Shown here piece by piece: positions 26,343 to 35,997 of a DNA stretch of 64,000 bases. The number at the start of each line of letters is the position of its first letter. Within the stretch, counting starts at the first letter, position 1. Made by a program: the position numbers and the translations under genes. The notes under the pieces are model-generated. The model was not told the DNA's origin. It did not search any database and was given only the letters and a program-made list of their open reading frames with translations. The stretch covers positions 17,755 through 81,754 of the forward strand of contig NZ_FOTR01000011.1 in assembly GCF_900114645.1 (NCBI RefSeq), given 5' to 3'. The stretch comes from Gracilibacillus orientalis (lineage in GTDB: Bacteria > Bacillota > Bacilli > Bacillales > Amphibacillaceae).

Positions 26343-29300
26343 CTATTTCAGTTCCAATGGTTCTCCCAATAGCTTTGGAAGATTCTTGTCACCATTAAAC
26401 TGATCGAATACAAACACTTTTACTTTATAATTGTCACCTTGCACATCAAAATATTGAGAGAGTTCAACTGAATCTTGTTGTAATGGAATGGCATTAATCA
26501 ATACTGGTCTGTTGCCCTCCATTAACTGGAAGATAACATATGCGTCTTCATCATATTGAGCTTGTTTATCGACTGTTACGTCGACAACTAGCTTGTCATC
26601 ATGTGAAATACTGCCATCTATGTTAAATGTCTTGTTAATGCTGTTTTGGGTATATGCTTCTGGTGAAACGATTGCTAAACCAGCAGGTCTCTCCGTTTCG
26701 TCATCCGCTTTAACTCGAACCTGTACATGAGATTTTGGAATATCACGATCTCCAACAGGTTGAGGATTTGCAGAGACAGTCTCCCATGTTTCGCCATTGT
26801 CGACAGTGAATTCGTAATCTGAAGGCTCATCAAATCCAGCTACATTCGTCCAACCGAATGTGTTATAGCCATCATCTACCATTGGCTCTGTTGGTGCAGC
26901 TAATTGAATAGATTCCGTAGAAATGGTTACCCCTTCAGAGTTATCACGCTTATCAACAGCTTTAACAACAAATTCATAGTTGTCACTATCATCTGCTATA
27001 TCCACAGTATGTTGATAGCTTGTTTGGTCGTCTTCTACTGGAATATAAGCACTCCAGTTCTTCTTTAACCTACCTTCTTTTTCATATATCCTGAATCCAC
27101 GAATTGGATCTTCTTCATTTACTTGTTCTGGCATATCCCAGGAAAGAACGATATTTTCGTCCCCGTTTTTCACAGCAGATAAATTTTCTACTGGTTCTGG
27201 TAATGAATCATTTCTCACAATGGTATAACTATCAAATGGCTTAGTTTCTTCAGATTTGAATGAATCAATGGTAAGACTATTTTCTGTCATAGTTACCCCT
27301 GAGAAAATCGGTGTTCTTGGCTGTTCATATTTAGCTGCATAATATTTATCTACATTCTGATCGATATCATAATATTTTGTACCAACAGCGTTATTGACGA
27401 TATACATCGTTCCATTAGGATTTATCACATTTCCATTTTCATCTATTTCCTGCTCTTTAAGCGGCTCATCATTATACATTTGATACGAACGCATGAAGGA
27501 ATGGTCATGTCCTTGTAACACAACGTCAATACCTAATTCATCAAAAATAGGGAACATCTTTTTTCTTAATTCTAAGACATCGCCATCTTTTGAGTGACCA
27601 CCAACAGAATAGATCGCTTTATGCATCATAACGACTTTCCATTTTTTATTTGTCTGTGCCACTTCTTTTTTGAGCCATTCAATTTGTTGTTCGAACGAGT
27701 CTCGTTGACGATCATCCCACCCCATGTCCATTGTGTTCAAAACCATAAAGTGTGCATCACCATAATCAAATGAATAAATACTTCCTTTCGGCAAAGGGTT
27801 CTTTATTGCATCATTAGGATAGTTGAAATGGTGATAAAAATTATTATTATACGGTCCTTCATGATTTCCTATTGCTCCCATTATAGGTAGATTCATCAGT
27901 AAATCTTGCGGCTTCCCAAAAAAATCTAACCATTGATATTCCAACGCACCAGCATCTACTTGATCTCCAGCCATTGCAAGAAACTTGGAATCAGGAAATT
28001 TATTTAGACCTTGCGCTAGTGTATCTGACCATACCTGATAATCATTAGAGTTAGCACCTTGTGAATCTGTCATATACAAAAACTCATATTCTTTTTCATC
28101 TTCTGCTTCTGTCTTGAATTCACCAATTTCACTCCAGTTCCCCTCACTACCTAGACGATATTGGTAGGCAGTATTGGGTTCGAGGTCTTCTGCCAATACT
28201 TTATGGCTGGCAAACATTCCATTTTGAGCATTGGTAATCTTTAAATCTAGCACTTGTGATTCTCCGGTAAATCGAAGTACGTTGTCCGAATCGAAACTTT
28301 CTCCTGCTTGAACAACCTCCACAATACTATCTAATACATTTTCTGGAGCGTTTTCAGGATCCTCATGGTTTGTATACCAAGCAAAAGAACGTTGTGTTTT
28401 TGGATCACCATAAAAGGACAGTGCTATGGAGATTGGTGAATAATCTACATACTCTGATAAATTTTCAGGCGAGAACCCAAATGCGTTCACAGTTTCTTCC
28501 TCTGCATTTGCGAGACTTCCTTTTCCATCATATTCAACACTGACTGGCTGATCCGGTTCAACCGGTCCGTCTAGCGTTAGCTGTAGTGTCCCTTCGTTTA
28601 ACTGGACATCATTTACTGTTATTTCTTCTCCATCAGCTTTCACTGTGAAATGCGTATTTATTTCTGCTGATAGATTGGTAAGATCAGTTAAAAAGTCCAA
28701 ATTAACTTCCGTTCCATTCTCTAGCACTTTTCCATTCATTGGTCCACTATAGTTACTTGGTAAGTAAAAAGCGCTCTCTGGAACGATTTCTTTGTCCACA
28801 CTATCACTTGACCATCTTAAATATAAATTCGAGCCACCGTAATCTTCGAAATATTCAACTATAATGTCATATTTTTTGCCTGCTTCTAAACGAATAGAAT
28901 CACTTGTTTGTTCGTTATCCCAGTCATTTTCCCAGTGATCAATCATTAACTGATCATCAATCCATACTCTAAATCCATTATCACCTGTCATATAGAAAGT
29001 ATAATCTTCTGTGTATTCAGGCATAATTTGGCCTGTAAAATCAATACTCGCGTCATCTGCTCTGCCAACTTGCTCCTGTAAGATTGGATCAAGGTTATTA
29101 AAATCAAAATTAGATTCAATAGTTGTTCCCTTCCAATCAACTTTATCAAAATTTCCATCACCTGAATTGGTGTAATATTCAGCAAGCAAGCCTTGGTTAT
29201 CTGCTGTTGAAATAGAAGACGCTGCTAAAGACAAGGAAAAGAATTTGTCAGAGCTAGTTTGGTTTACTTGATGTACTTCCACAGCAAGCACATTTTTCCC

Positions 29301-29855
29301 TTCCGATAGTAAAGATGGGTCAATCTCAAACGAATGACTATCTCGTTCATCATTGACAGCATTCGAAGCTAAAGTATCAAATGCAATCTCACTATCTGGT
29401 AAATTGGTACGATACACCTCTTCACCATTTAAATAGACGACTGCACCATCATCTCTAACTAAATTCGCGGTTAATTTGCTAATTTCTTCAGTGCTGTCCA
29501 GTTGAAAGTCTTTTCGAAAATATGTTGTAATATGCTTTTGTCCTGAGTCATCTCCATATTCAATAACTGTATTTAAACCGTTATCATCACGGCCATACCC
29601 CAATGGAGCTACTCCTTTGTTCCAAGTAGAATCATCATATTCAATGCTTGTCCAATTTGCTTCCAGTTGAGAACCGTCATCTAAATAGTTCCATTCAACA
29701 TTATCAGCTGCTTCTAAAAGTTGATTTATTTCATTTACTGCAGCCGCCTGTTCATCTGCCATTACATAGCGCAAAAACAAAAAACTAATGCTTGCGAATA
29801 CAAAAAGTACAACAAATGTTAATTTTCCGGTCGCATTTATCTTCTTGCTTTTCAA
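26343..29855 (-). CDS. Secreted PA14/metallophosphoesterase multidomain protein
   Basis: About 1170 residues. A signal anchor is followed by a jelly-roll module (about 45-215), a PA14 domain (about 220-360; EYYTNSGDG, TGDNGFRVWIDD), a beta domain and a purple-acid-phosphatase-like fibronectin domain. The calcineurin-type metallophosphatase (about 590-850) has MTDSQG, AGDQVDAG, GNHEGP, MHKAIYS and GHDHSF. C-terminal fibronectin and FGWTN modules follow. I chose the TTG at 29855 because GGGGAGGG lies 7 bases upstream, inside the longer frame. It may remove phosphate from glycans that the co-encoded GH92 enzyme then trims; that is inference. Confidence 0.9.
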   Translation of the reverse strand: MKSKKINATGKLTFVVLFVFASISFLFLRYVMADEQAAAVNEINQLLEAADNVEWNYLDDGSQLEANWTSIEYDDSTWNKGVAPLGYGRDDNGLNTVIEYGDDSGQKHITTYFRKDFQLDSTEEISKLTANLVRDDGAVVYLNGEEVYRTNLPDSEIAFDTLASNAVNDERDSHSFEIDPSLLSEGKNVLAVEVHQVNQTSSDKFFSLSLAASSISTADNQGLLAEYYTNSGDGNFDKVDWKGTTIESNFDFNNLDPILQEQVGRADDASIDFTGQIMPEYTEDYTFYMTGDNGFRVWIDDQLMIDHWENDWDNEQTSDSIRLEAGKKYDIIVEYFEDYGGSNLYLRWSSDSVDKEIVPESAFYLPSNYSGPMNGKVLENGTEVNLDFLTDLTNLSAEINTHFTVKADGEEITVNDVQLNEGTLQLTLDGPVEPDQPVSVEYDGKGSLANAEEETVNAFGFSPENLSEYVDYSPISIALSFYGDPKTQRSFAWYTNHEDPENAPENVLDSIVEVVQAGESFDSDNVLRFTGESQVLDLKITNAQNGMFASHKVLAEDLEPNTAYQYRLGSEGNWSEIGEFKTEAEDEKEYEFLYMTDSQGANSNDYQVWSDTLAQGLNKFPDSKFLAMAGDQVDAGALEYQWLDFFGKPQDLLMNLPIMGAIGNHEGPYNNNFYHHFNYPNDAIKNPLPKGSIYSFDYGDAHFMVLNTMDMGWDDRQRDSFEQQIEWLKKEVAQTNKKWKVVMMHKAIYSVGGHSKDGDVLELRKKMFPIFDELGIDVVLQGHDHSFMRSYQMYNDEPLKEQEIDENGNVINPNGTMYIVNNAVGTKYYDIDQNVDKYYAAKYEQPRTPIFSGVTMTENSLTIDSFKSEETKPFDSYTIVRNDSLPEPVENLSAVKNGDENIVLSWDMPEQVNEEDPIRGFRIYEKEGRLKKNWSAYIPVEDDQTSYQHTVDIADDSDNYEFVVKAVDKRDNSEGVTISTESIQLAAPTEPMVDDGYNTFGWTNVAGFDEPSDYEFTVDNGETWETVSANPQPVGDRDIPKSHVQVRVKADDETERPAGLAIVSPEAYTQNSINKTFNIDGSISHDDKLVVDVTVDKQAQYDEDAYVIFQLMEGNRPVLINAIPLQQDSVELSQYFDVQGDNYKVKVFVFDQFNGDKNLPKLLGEPLELK

Positions 29856-29880
29856 TATGTATCCCTCCCCAAATTTCAAT

Positions 29881-29897
29881 TAACAAAGCGTTTTCTA
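29881..29897 (-). promoter_or_regulatory. Weak cre-like site before the glycan-degradation operon
   Basis: TAGAAAACGCTTTGTTA on the minus strand resembles the CcpA cre consensus with a few mismatches. It lies just upstream of the ribosome binding site of the phosphoesterase gene. Confidence 0.35.
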
Positions 29898-30108
29898 CAG
29901 CTCTCCTCCTTTCCGCTGAAAACCTTGTCATACTTATTTCGACAAATTTCAGCTTATTATCTATAATGTATCAAATGAGTATTAAAGTACTGTAAAGTTA
30001 ATACTAATAATTTTTAATGCAATGTAAATATATAATAAATTTATTATTCATATTTTTCTCGATTATCTATAGTATTTTATCGTGGACATAACAGGATTTT
30101 AACTATTT

Positions 30109-31110
30109 ATGTCGAATATCCTAGAAAGAAAGGATGTGATTTCGATTATTATTAAAAAACGACAGGCACCGGAAAGTATTTTGATGCTGGAACGTGGTGT
30201 GAAACGAATCAGCAAACGAAAACGGGAAATGGAATTTGAACTTCGCAATATCGAACAGGGATATCTTGCTGAATGTAAACTCGATTTTTACTTGGAACGG
30301 ATGGGGATGAACTCAAACGATATAATTGTTCTCCAGGACCTCCGCCTCCCCGCCACAGATGGGCATTCCTTTTTTCAAATGGATAACCTCCTCCTTACCA
30401 CACACTTTGCTGTCAATATTGATGTAAAAAGCCAACCAGGTAAATTCACCTTTCAAAACAACGCGCGAAATTTCCAATACTATATGCATGGAAAAAAATA
30501 CGGGATGATGCATCCTCTATCACAGGTAGACGAACAGTGTGATCAACTTCGATTCTGGCTAGGTGCTGGGTGGGAAAATTATCCGATCATTAATCTCGTA
30601 GCTCTAGCAGATCCAAGTGCAGAGATAGCTACGGATTCGAGTAGTGACTGGGTATATGATTGTGTCATGCCATTTGCGTTATTGAAAAAATCATTTAAGC
30701 GTGCTGCTGAACAGTATACACAAGCCTTTGTTCAATTAAGTGAGTTGACGCGTATTGGTTATCAGCTAGCGCAGGCGCATTGTAAACCAGAGTTACGCTA
30801 TTGGAAAAGATTCGAACTTGTAGATGGGGATGTCAAAGGTGGGGTGCTTTGCCCTTTTTGTAACAGGTTGGCAATGGATCGCTTGCGGGTAATATGGGAT
30901 TGCCCTCATTGCGGTGGAAGAGATCGGCGCGCACACGTCATGAGCATACTCGATCATTTTGTATTTGTTAAACCGACGATGACAAATCAAGAATGCAGGA
31001 AGTTTTTGCATGTGGAAAAAGAGCATACTGCTAGGGCATTAATGACAAACGCAGGGATACTAGATTGGAATAGGGGGACTAAGGGACGCGTTTATTATTT
31101 AAAAAAGTGA
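30109..31110 (+). CDS. NERD-domain protein with C-terminal zinc ribbon
   Basis: A 333-residue protein. The N-terminal half is a NERD (nuclease-related) domain: GYLAECKLDFYLE, ILQDLRLP-like strand, MDNLLLTTHF and IDVKSQPGKF, the E/D-QxK-type core of this restriction-endonuclease-like fold. The C-terminal half has a four-cysteine zinc ribbon, CPFCNR...CPHCGG (about residues 245-270), and a helical DNA-binding-like tail. The start is uncertain; no strong ribosome binding site precedes 30109. It may process or bind nucleic acid. It converges on the ABC importer genes. Confidence 0.8.
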   Translation: MSNILERKDVISIIIKKRQAPESILMLERGVKRISKRKREMEFELRNIEQGYLAECKLDFYLERMGMNSNDIIVLQDLRLPATDGHSFFQMDNLLLTTHFAVNIDVKSQPGKFTFQNNARNFQYYMHGKKYGMMHPLSQVDEQCDQLRFWLGAGWENYPIINLVALADPSAEIATDSSSDWVYDCVMPFALLKKSFKRAAEQYTQAFVQLSELTRIGYQLAQAHCKPELRYWKRFELVDGDVKGGVLCPFCNRLAMDRLRVIWDCPHCGGRDRRAHVMSILDHFVFVKPTMTNQECRKFLHVEKEHTARALMTNAGILDWNRGTKGRVYYLKK

Positions 31111-31136
31111 TTTTCGATTCTTGGATATGTGCTGTT

Positions 31137-31378
31137 CCTTGGAATTCTGCTTCTGCTCCTTGGAAAAGTGCCGCTGTTCCTTGGAATTCTCCCTCTGCTC
31201 CTTGGAAAAGTGCTGCTGTTCCTTGGAATTATTCTTTTTTCCAAGGAAGGGAACGCTTTTTCCAAGGAACAAAGGCTCTAAAATGGTCAAGACCTTCGCC
31301 AATGCGAAGGTCTTCGATATGTGTTCCTGTTCCTTGGAAAAGTGCTGCTGTTCCTTGGAATTATTCTTTTTTCCAAGG
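31137..31378. repeat. Array 1 of 21-bp-phased CCTTGGAA repeats
   Basis: CCTTGGAA starts at 31137, 31158, 31179, 31200 and 31221, exactly every 21 bases, alternating two flank types (AATTCT and AAAGTG). Inverted copies (TTCCAAGG) follow at 31239 and 31260, again 21 apart. A partial duplicate follows at 31332 and 31353, with an inverted copy at 31371. The step from last direct to first inverted copy is 18 bases both times. Direct and inverted copies can pair into a long hairpin. It lies between convergent genes. Confidence 0.85.
31289..31314. terminator. Hairpin inside repeat array 1
   Basis: AAGACCTTCGC (31289-31299) and GCGAAGGTCTT (31304-31314) form a perfect 11-bp stem with a 4-base loop. 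The same hairpin is repeated at 31399-31424, showing that repeats plus hairpin were duplicated as a unit. This copy lacks a U-run. Confidence 0.6.
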
Positions 31379-31398
31379 AACAAAGGCACTAATAGGTC

Positions 31399-31430
31399 AA
31401 GACCTTCGCATTCGCGAAGGTCTTTTTCTT
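31399..31430 (+). terminator. Terminator between the NERD gene and the ABC importer
   Basis: AAGACCTTCGC and GCGAAGGTCTT form an 11-bp stem with loop ATTC, followed by TTTCTTT on the plus strand. It lies directly before the convergent permease stop codon, so it may serve both strands. Confidence 0.75.
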
Positions 31431-32245
31431 TACCCTTTTACCGACCCGGCTAATAAACCGCGGACGAAATATTTTCCTAATAAAATATAGACTAATAGTG
31501 TTGGCATGGCAGCAAGTAAGGCGCCTGCCATTTGGACGTTCCATTGCACGATCTGGCTTCCGGACAGATTTTGTAGTGCTACCATGACTGGTTGTGCATC
31601 GTTGTTTGTGATCGTCACGGCGAATAGGAATTCGTTCCAGATGTTGGTGAATTGCCAGATCGCAACAACAACGAATCCGGTGATTGACAGTGGTAGAATG
31701 ACTTGGCGGAAGATTCCAAAGAAGCTTGCGCCGTCTACTTTTGCTGCTTCAATCATCGAATCAGGAATATTCGCATAGAAGTTACGGAACATCAAAGTTG
31801 TAATTGGTAGCCCGTAAACCACGTGAGTGAAGATAAGCCCGATGATTGAATTATATAGATTGATAGAGTTCAAGAATTGGATTAATGGAATCAGAATGCT
31901 TTGGTATGGAATAAACATCCCGAATAGAATCATCGTGAACACGATTTCGGATCCTTTGAATTTCCATTTTGACAGAACATATCCATTCATTGCCCCTAGT
32001 ATGGCTGATAATAATGTAGCTGGAATAACCAAGTAGATACTGTTCATTAAATTTGGTGCGAGCTCCGAGAATGCGTGCGTATAACTGGAAAAGTCAATCG
32101 TTGATGGCAGTGCCCACATTTCGGATAAAGATACTTCTTCAAGTGGTTTGAAACTAGTAATCAACATGACATAGATCGGTGTCAGGAAAAAGATAGCGAT
32201 GGCGATTAGCACGGCATATTTGATTATTCTTCTCACTACCATCAT
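31430..32245 (-). CDS. Carbohydrate ABC transporter permease (MalG-type)
   Basis: A 271-residue membrane protein with six predicted helices and the binding-protein-dependent transport signature EAAKVDGASFFGIFRQVILP (EAA loop), which contacts the ATPase. It imports a sugar or oligosaccharide together with the partner permease and binding protein encoded upstream; the three genes are 33229-34572, 32242-33150 and this one. Its start overlaps the previous stop by 4 bases. No ATPase gene is in this unit, so a shared MsmK/MsmX-type ATPase is likely. Confidence 0.95.
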   Translation of the reverse strand: MMVVRRIIKYAVLIAIAIFFLTPIYVMLITSFKPLEEVSLSEMWALPSTIDFSSYTHAFSELAPNLMNSIYLVIPATLLSAILGAMNGYVLSKWKFKGSEIVFTMILFGMFIPYQSILIPLIQFLNSINLYNSIIGLIFTHVVYGLPITTLMFRNFYANIPDSMIEAAKVDGASFFGIFRQVILPLSITGFVVVAIWQFTNIWNEFLFAVTITNNDAQPVMVALQNLSGSQIVQWNVQMAGALLAAMPTLLVYILLGKYFVRGLLAGSVKG

Positions 32246-33150
32246 GATGCCCCCCTTCTGCTGTTGATTAAGTATGGCACGATAAATACGGCAACGAGTA
32301 GCAACATGATGATCGCGATTGCTGCACCGTTTGCGTAATAGTTACCGCGGAATGTCGTCTCAAACATGTAAACACCTGGCACGTCGGTAACGAAATTGGC
32401 ACCAGAACCTGTCATCGCATAGATTAGGTCGAATATCTTTAGTGAAATGTGTGCCATGATAATGACCACACTCATCGTGATTGGTGTTAACATCGGTAAA
32501 ATCACCTTACGATAAATCTGGAGTTCGGATGCACCATCGATTCGTGCCGCTTCTCGAAGCTCTTCTGGAATTCCAGTAAGTCCTGCGACATACATCGCAA
32601 GTGAGAATCCAGTCATTTGCCATACAGCTGCAATAACAACAGCAATCATGGCAACAGGTAAACCGAATTCAATACTTTCCCACTGGAATCCCGCCAAAAT
32701 ATTGGTATCGGTATACCATTTCGGTTGGATGCCGAATACTTGTAAGAATTGATTGAAGCCAGTAGATGGATTCAATAGCCATTGCCAAACGACCCCCGTT
32801 ACCACAAAGGATAGAGCCATTGGGAATAAAAAGATATTGCGGAATAGGGCATTAGCTTTCTTTGTTTGATCAAGCAAAATGGCTAAGCCTAAACCTAGGA
32901 TAATAACAAATCCAATAAAAAGGATGGTAAAAAAGACGGTATTACGTAAATCTGCTTGGAAACGATAATCTCCAAATAGATAGATATAGTTTTTCAAACC
33001 AGCGAATGACATGTCAGGCACCAAGGTGTTCCAGTTACTTAAAGAAACCCAACCAGTCCAGCCAATAAACCCATATACGAAAATAATAAGGAGCAAAAAG
33101 GATGGAGCTAAGAACAATAATGCCATCAGCTGATCTCTGGTAATTTTCAT
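32242..33150 (-). CDS. Carbohydrate ABC transporter permease (MalF/UgpA-type)
   Basis: A 302-residue membrane protein with six predicted helices and an EAA loop, EAARIDGASELQIYRKVILP. It pairs with the MalG-type permease encoded next (4-base overlap) to form the membrane channel. GGGAGG lies upstream of the ATG. Substrate specificity cannot be told from the permease, but neighbouring GH3 and esterase genes suggest plant- or glycan-derived oligosaccharides. Confidence 0.95.
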   Translation of the reverse strand: MKITRDQLMALLFLAPSFLLLIIFVYGFIGWTGWVSLSNWNTLVPDMSFAGLKNYIYLFGDYRFQADLRNTVFFTILFIGFVIILGLGLAILLDQTKKANALFRNIFLFPMALSFVVTGVVWQWLLNPSTGFNQFLQVFGIQPKWYTDTNILAGFQWESIEFGLPVAMIAVVIAAVWQMTGFSLAMYVAGLTGIPEELREAARIDGASELQIYRKVILPMLTPITMSVVIIMAHISLKIFDLIYAMTGSGANFVTDVPGVYMFETTFRGNYYANGAAIAIIMLLLVAVFIVPYLINSRRGAS

Positions 33151-33228
33151 TGCGATTGTCCTCCCATCTGAAGAAAATTCTTTTTTTATAAGAGTGAAGG
33201 AAGGCTCGCACAGGGCGAGCCTCCAATA

Positions 33229-34572
33229 TTAAAGTTCTCCTGCTATTTGTTGTAATTTTTCGATGAATTGATCTACATCTTGTTGCGTTACAAAGATATT
33301 TACTTCTTGATTTATTTTAGTCAGATATCCTTCTGATGCTGCTGAACCGTGCGCTAAGCTTGGGGCCAAGTTACTGTTTTGAAAATCTTCCATTGTGTCT
33401 GTACCGTATTCATCATATTTTGATGGATCAGCATCAACACGCGCCGGAATCGAACCTTTTAATGGATTGAAGGTATCTTGACCTTCCACTGAACCAAGCA
33501 CGTTTAGGAATTCTTTGACTGTATCTGGATTTTCTACACCTTTAGGTAAACCGAATGTATCCGTGATAACCATGAAATCCTCTGTTGTACCAGGGAATGC
33601 AAAATAGCCAAAGTCAACATTTGTCTCTAAGTCCAAGTCATTAGAGAAGTAACCTTTCGCCCAGTCACCCATGTTGGTCATCGCTGCTTCCCCTTCTCCT
33701 ACAAGCTGAGAAGCATCTTGCCAGTTACGTGAAGCGTGGTCTTCGTTTACATAACCTAAAATGGTTTGGAATTTTTCTGCTGCTTCACGAACACGATCGT
33801 CATCAAAACCTACTTCGCCTGCCCATAATGCACGATAATCATCTGGACCAAGCGTTGCTAATAATACGTTTTCGAAGATTTGTGTCGCTGTCCAAGCTTC
33901 TTTATCACCCATTGCCAATGGAGTGACACCTGCTTCATCAAGTTGACCTAATACATCAACAAATTCGTCTAATGTCGTTGGTTCTTCAATACCGTTCTCT
34001 TCAAATACCGCTTTGTTATAGAACATGACATTTCCACGGTGAATGTTTACCGGTACGGAATAGATATCTCCATCTTTACTTACCATGTCAATTAATTCTT
34101 CAGGGAATTTATCCATTAAATCATATTCTTCATAGAAGTCGTTTAATGGTTCCATCTTATCTGCTGCAACCCAGCTCTCATTTAATTCCGCTCCACCGTG
34201 TACTTGAAAAGTTGATGGTGGATCATCACCCTGCATTCTTGTCGCTAGAACTGCCTTTGCATTAGTACCTGCACCACCCGCAACTGCTGCATTCTCTACT
34301 GCAATATCTGGATGTTTTTCTTCAAATAAATCAATGAGTGCAAGTAATCCATCTTCTTCCCCTGCACCAGTCCACCAACTAAAGATTTCTACTGAACCAC
34401 CGTCTCCCGAAGATTCAGCTTCTTCTTCCTCACTTGTAGCATCATCTGATGTATCCTCTGTTTGGTCATCTGTGCTGTCTGTATCATCTGTCGTCTCTTC
34501 ATCTCCACCACATGCTACTAAGGCAATCATCAAGATGAACATAAATAGAAACGCTAAACTCTTTTTCAACAT
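33229..34572 (-). CDS. Sugar-binding lipoprotein of the ABC importer
   Basis: A 447-residue extracellular solute-binding protein (family 1). The signal peptide ends at the lipobox ALVACGG (Cys about residue 21), followed by an acidic Ser/Thr/Asp-rich linker and the binding domain (EIFSWWTGAGEEDG..., FQVHGGAELNESWV, NMGDWAKGYF). It delivers the sugar to the two permeases encoded downstream. AGAGGGGG precedes the ATG. Two cre-like sites upstream indicate catabolite repression, and the YesM/YesN-type pair upstream is its likely inducer system. Confidence 0.95.
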   Translation of the reverse strand: MLKKSLAFLFMFILMIALVACGGDEETTDDTDSTDDQTEDTSDDATSEEEEAESSGDGGSVEIFSWWTGAGEEDGLLALIDLFEEKHPDIAVENAAVAGGAGTNAKAVLATRMQGDDPPSTFQVHGGAELNESWVAADKMEPLNDFYEEYDLMDKFPEELIDMVSKDGDIYSVPVNIHRGNVMFYNKAVFEENGIEEPTTLDEFVDVLGQLDEAGVTPLAMGDKEAWTATQIFENVLLATLGPDDYRALWAGEVGFDDDRVREAAEKFQTILGYVNEDHASRNWQDASQLVGEGEAAMTNMGDWAKGYFSNDLDLETNVDFGYFAFPGTTEDFMVITDTFGLPKGVENPDTVKEFLNVLGSVEGQDTFNPLKGSIPARVDADPSKYDEYGTDTMEDFQNSNLAPSLAHGSAASEGYLTKINQEVNIFVTQQDVDQFIEKLQQIAGEL

Positions 34573-34593
34573 GTTTCTACCCCCTCTGATTAA

Positions 34594-34637
34594 TATAAGC
34601 GCTTTCAGCTATAATTATATAGAGAAAACGCTTACGA
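34594..34637 (-). promoter_or_regulatory. Two cre-like CcpA sites upstream of the ABC importer operon
   Basis: TGAAAGCGCTTATA (minus strand, 34594-34607) fits the cre core well. TCGTAAGCGTTTTCTC (34622-34637) is a weaker second match. A TATAAT lies between them (34614-34619), so CcpA bound here would block transcription of the binding-protein gene. Confidence 0.6.
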
Positions 34638-34677
34638 TTTGATACTATTTTTCTGTACAATATTACGAAAATCTGTA

Positions 34678-35997
34678 TTATTTTACGATTTGGCTCTGAT
34701 ATTGCTTTGGTGAGAGTCCGACATGTTTTTTGAAAACACGACTGAAATAGTTTGGATCTTTATAGCCTATGTCATAACTGATCTCCTTCAATGTCGCATT
34801 GTTCGTCTGCAGGAGCTGTTTCGCTTTCTTGATTCGAATCTCTGTTAAATAATCAATGAACGTACTCCCGGTTGCTTCATGAAATAGATTAGAAACATAA
34901 TTAGTGCTTAATTCGGTATAGGCCGAGACGTCCATAAGGTTGATTTGTTTGTGATAGTTGTTAGCTATAAATTGTTTTGCTTTGACAATTTTATCTTGTG
35001 ATTGGAAATAATATTTGATTTCTCTACATACCAGTTGCATGAATTCCTTCCAGTCTTCCGTTGTCACTAATTCTTCTGGTATGGTGTCGAGTTTGACCCC
35101 TTTATCTTCTGCGATTTGTTTGATTTGCACAAATAATTCCACATTTGCATAGGGTGCAATTACATCGAATAAGACCCAGACTTTTTGTTCTTCACCGTCA
35201 CGGATTGCATCTAAGAATTTATTTGTCGGGATTTCTTCTGCTTCATTGCTTGCAAATCCGTAATTCTTTTGTTTTGCCTTGAATAGCTGCCGTAGTGCTT
35301 TCTTTGCTTGATAGTAAGAAGTCGTGAGATCTTCGACATGATCATACGGATGACCTGCACCAATATAATAGTCGTCACCTAGTGTTAATTGTAAGCTGCG
35401 AATTTGTTTTAACACGTCGGCATTGTCTAATCTTTGATTGGAAATATACAAGGCAATGTTATCTTGTGTTATATAGTCATCCGATAACGTGAGTGCCTTA
35501 TTGGCCATCATAAAAAAACCGCTTTGCATATCTGGGCAGAGACTTGGTTGAATCATATCCGCATCTTCTCCTTGTATCACTTTCGTTAGAAAAAGCGCAC
35601 GCCGATTGTCGAGAATTTGCTTATCTTGTTCCAGCTCCCCTTTGACATTTAAGAAGGCGCGAATGATTTCTTCCTTCTTACTTGGTTTTAAAATGTATTC
35701 CCGCACCCCTAATTTCATCGCTTGTTTGGCATAATCAAATGAATCATAAGCTGTTAACATAATGAATTTCGTTAAGGGAAAGTCACGACAGATTGCCTCC
35801 ATCGCTTCTAATCCATTGATGCCTGGCATTTTGATATCCATTAACATAATATCCGGGTGAATGCTTTCCGCTAATTCAATAGCTTTACGACCGTTCACCG
35901 CTTCTTCAATCTGTTCGATATCAGAAAAATGTTCCTCGAGAAATTTATGCATTGCTTTTCTCTCTAAAAATTCGTCTTCTGCGATGACTACTTTCAT
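34678..35997 (-). CDS. YesN-type response regulator (receiver + AraC DNA-binding domain)
   Basis: A protein of about 439 residues. The receiver starts MKVVIAEDEFLERKAM with phospho-acceptor D in LMDIKMPGINGLEA, and the lysine in YILKPSKKEE. A middle region of about 200 residues precedes a C-terminal AraC/XylS double helix-turn-helix (AKQLLQTNNATLKEISYDIG, FSRVFKKHVGLSPKQYQ). The ATG at 35997 has GGGGGG upstream and overlaps the kinase stop by 4 bases. It is the partner of that kinase and most likely activates the importer 106 bases downstream. Confidence 0.93.
   Translation of the reverse strand: MKVVIAEDEFLERKAMHKFLEEHFSDIEQIEEAVNGRKAIELAESIHPDIMLMDIKMPGINGLEAMEAICRDFPLTKFIMLTAYDSFDYAKQAMKLGVREYILKPSKKEEIIRAFLNVKGELEQDKQILDNRRALFLTKVIQGEDADMIQPSLCPDMQSGFFMMANKALTLSDDYITQDNIALYISNQRLDNADVLKQIRSLQLTLGDDYYIGAGHPYDHVEDLTTSYYQAKKALRQLFKAKQKNYGFASNEAEEIPTNKFLDAIRDGEEQKVWVLFDVIAPYANVELFVQIKQIAEDKGVKLDTIPEELVTTEDWKEFMQLVCREIKYYFQSQDKIVKAKQFIANNYHKQINLMDVSAYTELSTNYVSNLFHEATGSTFIDYLTEIRIKKAKQLLQTNNATLKEISYDIGYKDPNYFSRVFKKHVGLSPKQYQSQIVK

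Noticed and set aside
31137..31378. CRISPR array
   Set aside because: Repeats are 8-15 bases with 21-base period, mixed orientation and repeated spacers; no cas genes nearby.
31099..31389. Minus-strand open frame with SKEQ heptad-like repeats
   Set aside because: The frame is open only because the 21-bp DNA repeat is a multiple of three. It sits between convergent genes with terminator hairpins and has no ribosome site; the plus strand is equally open.
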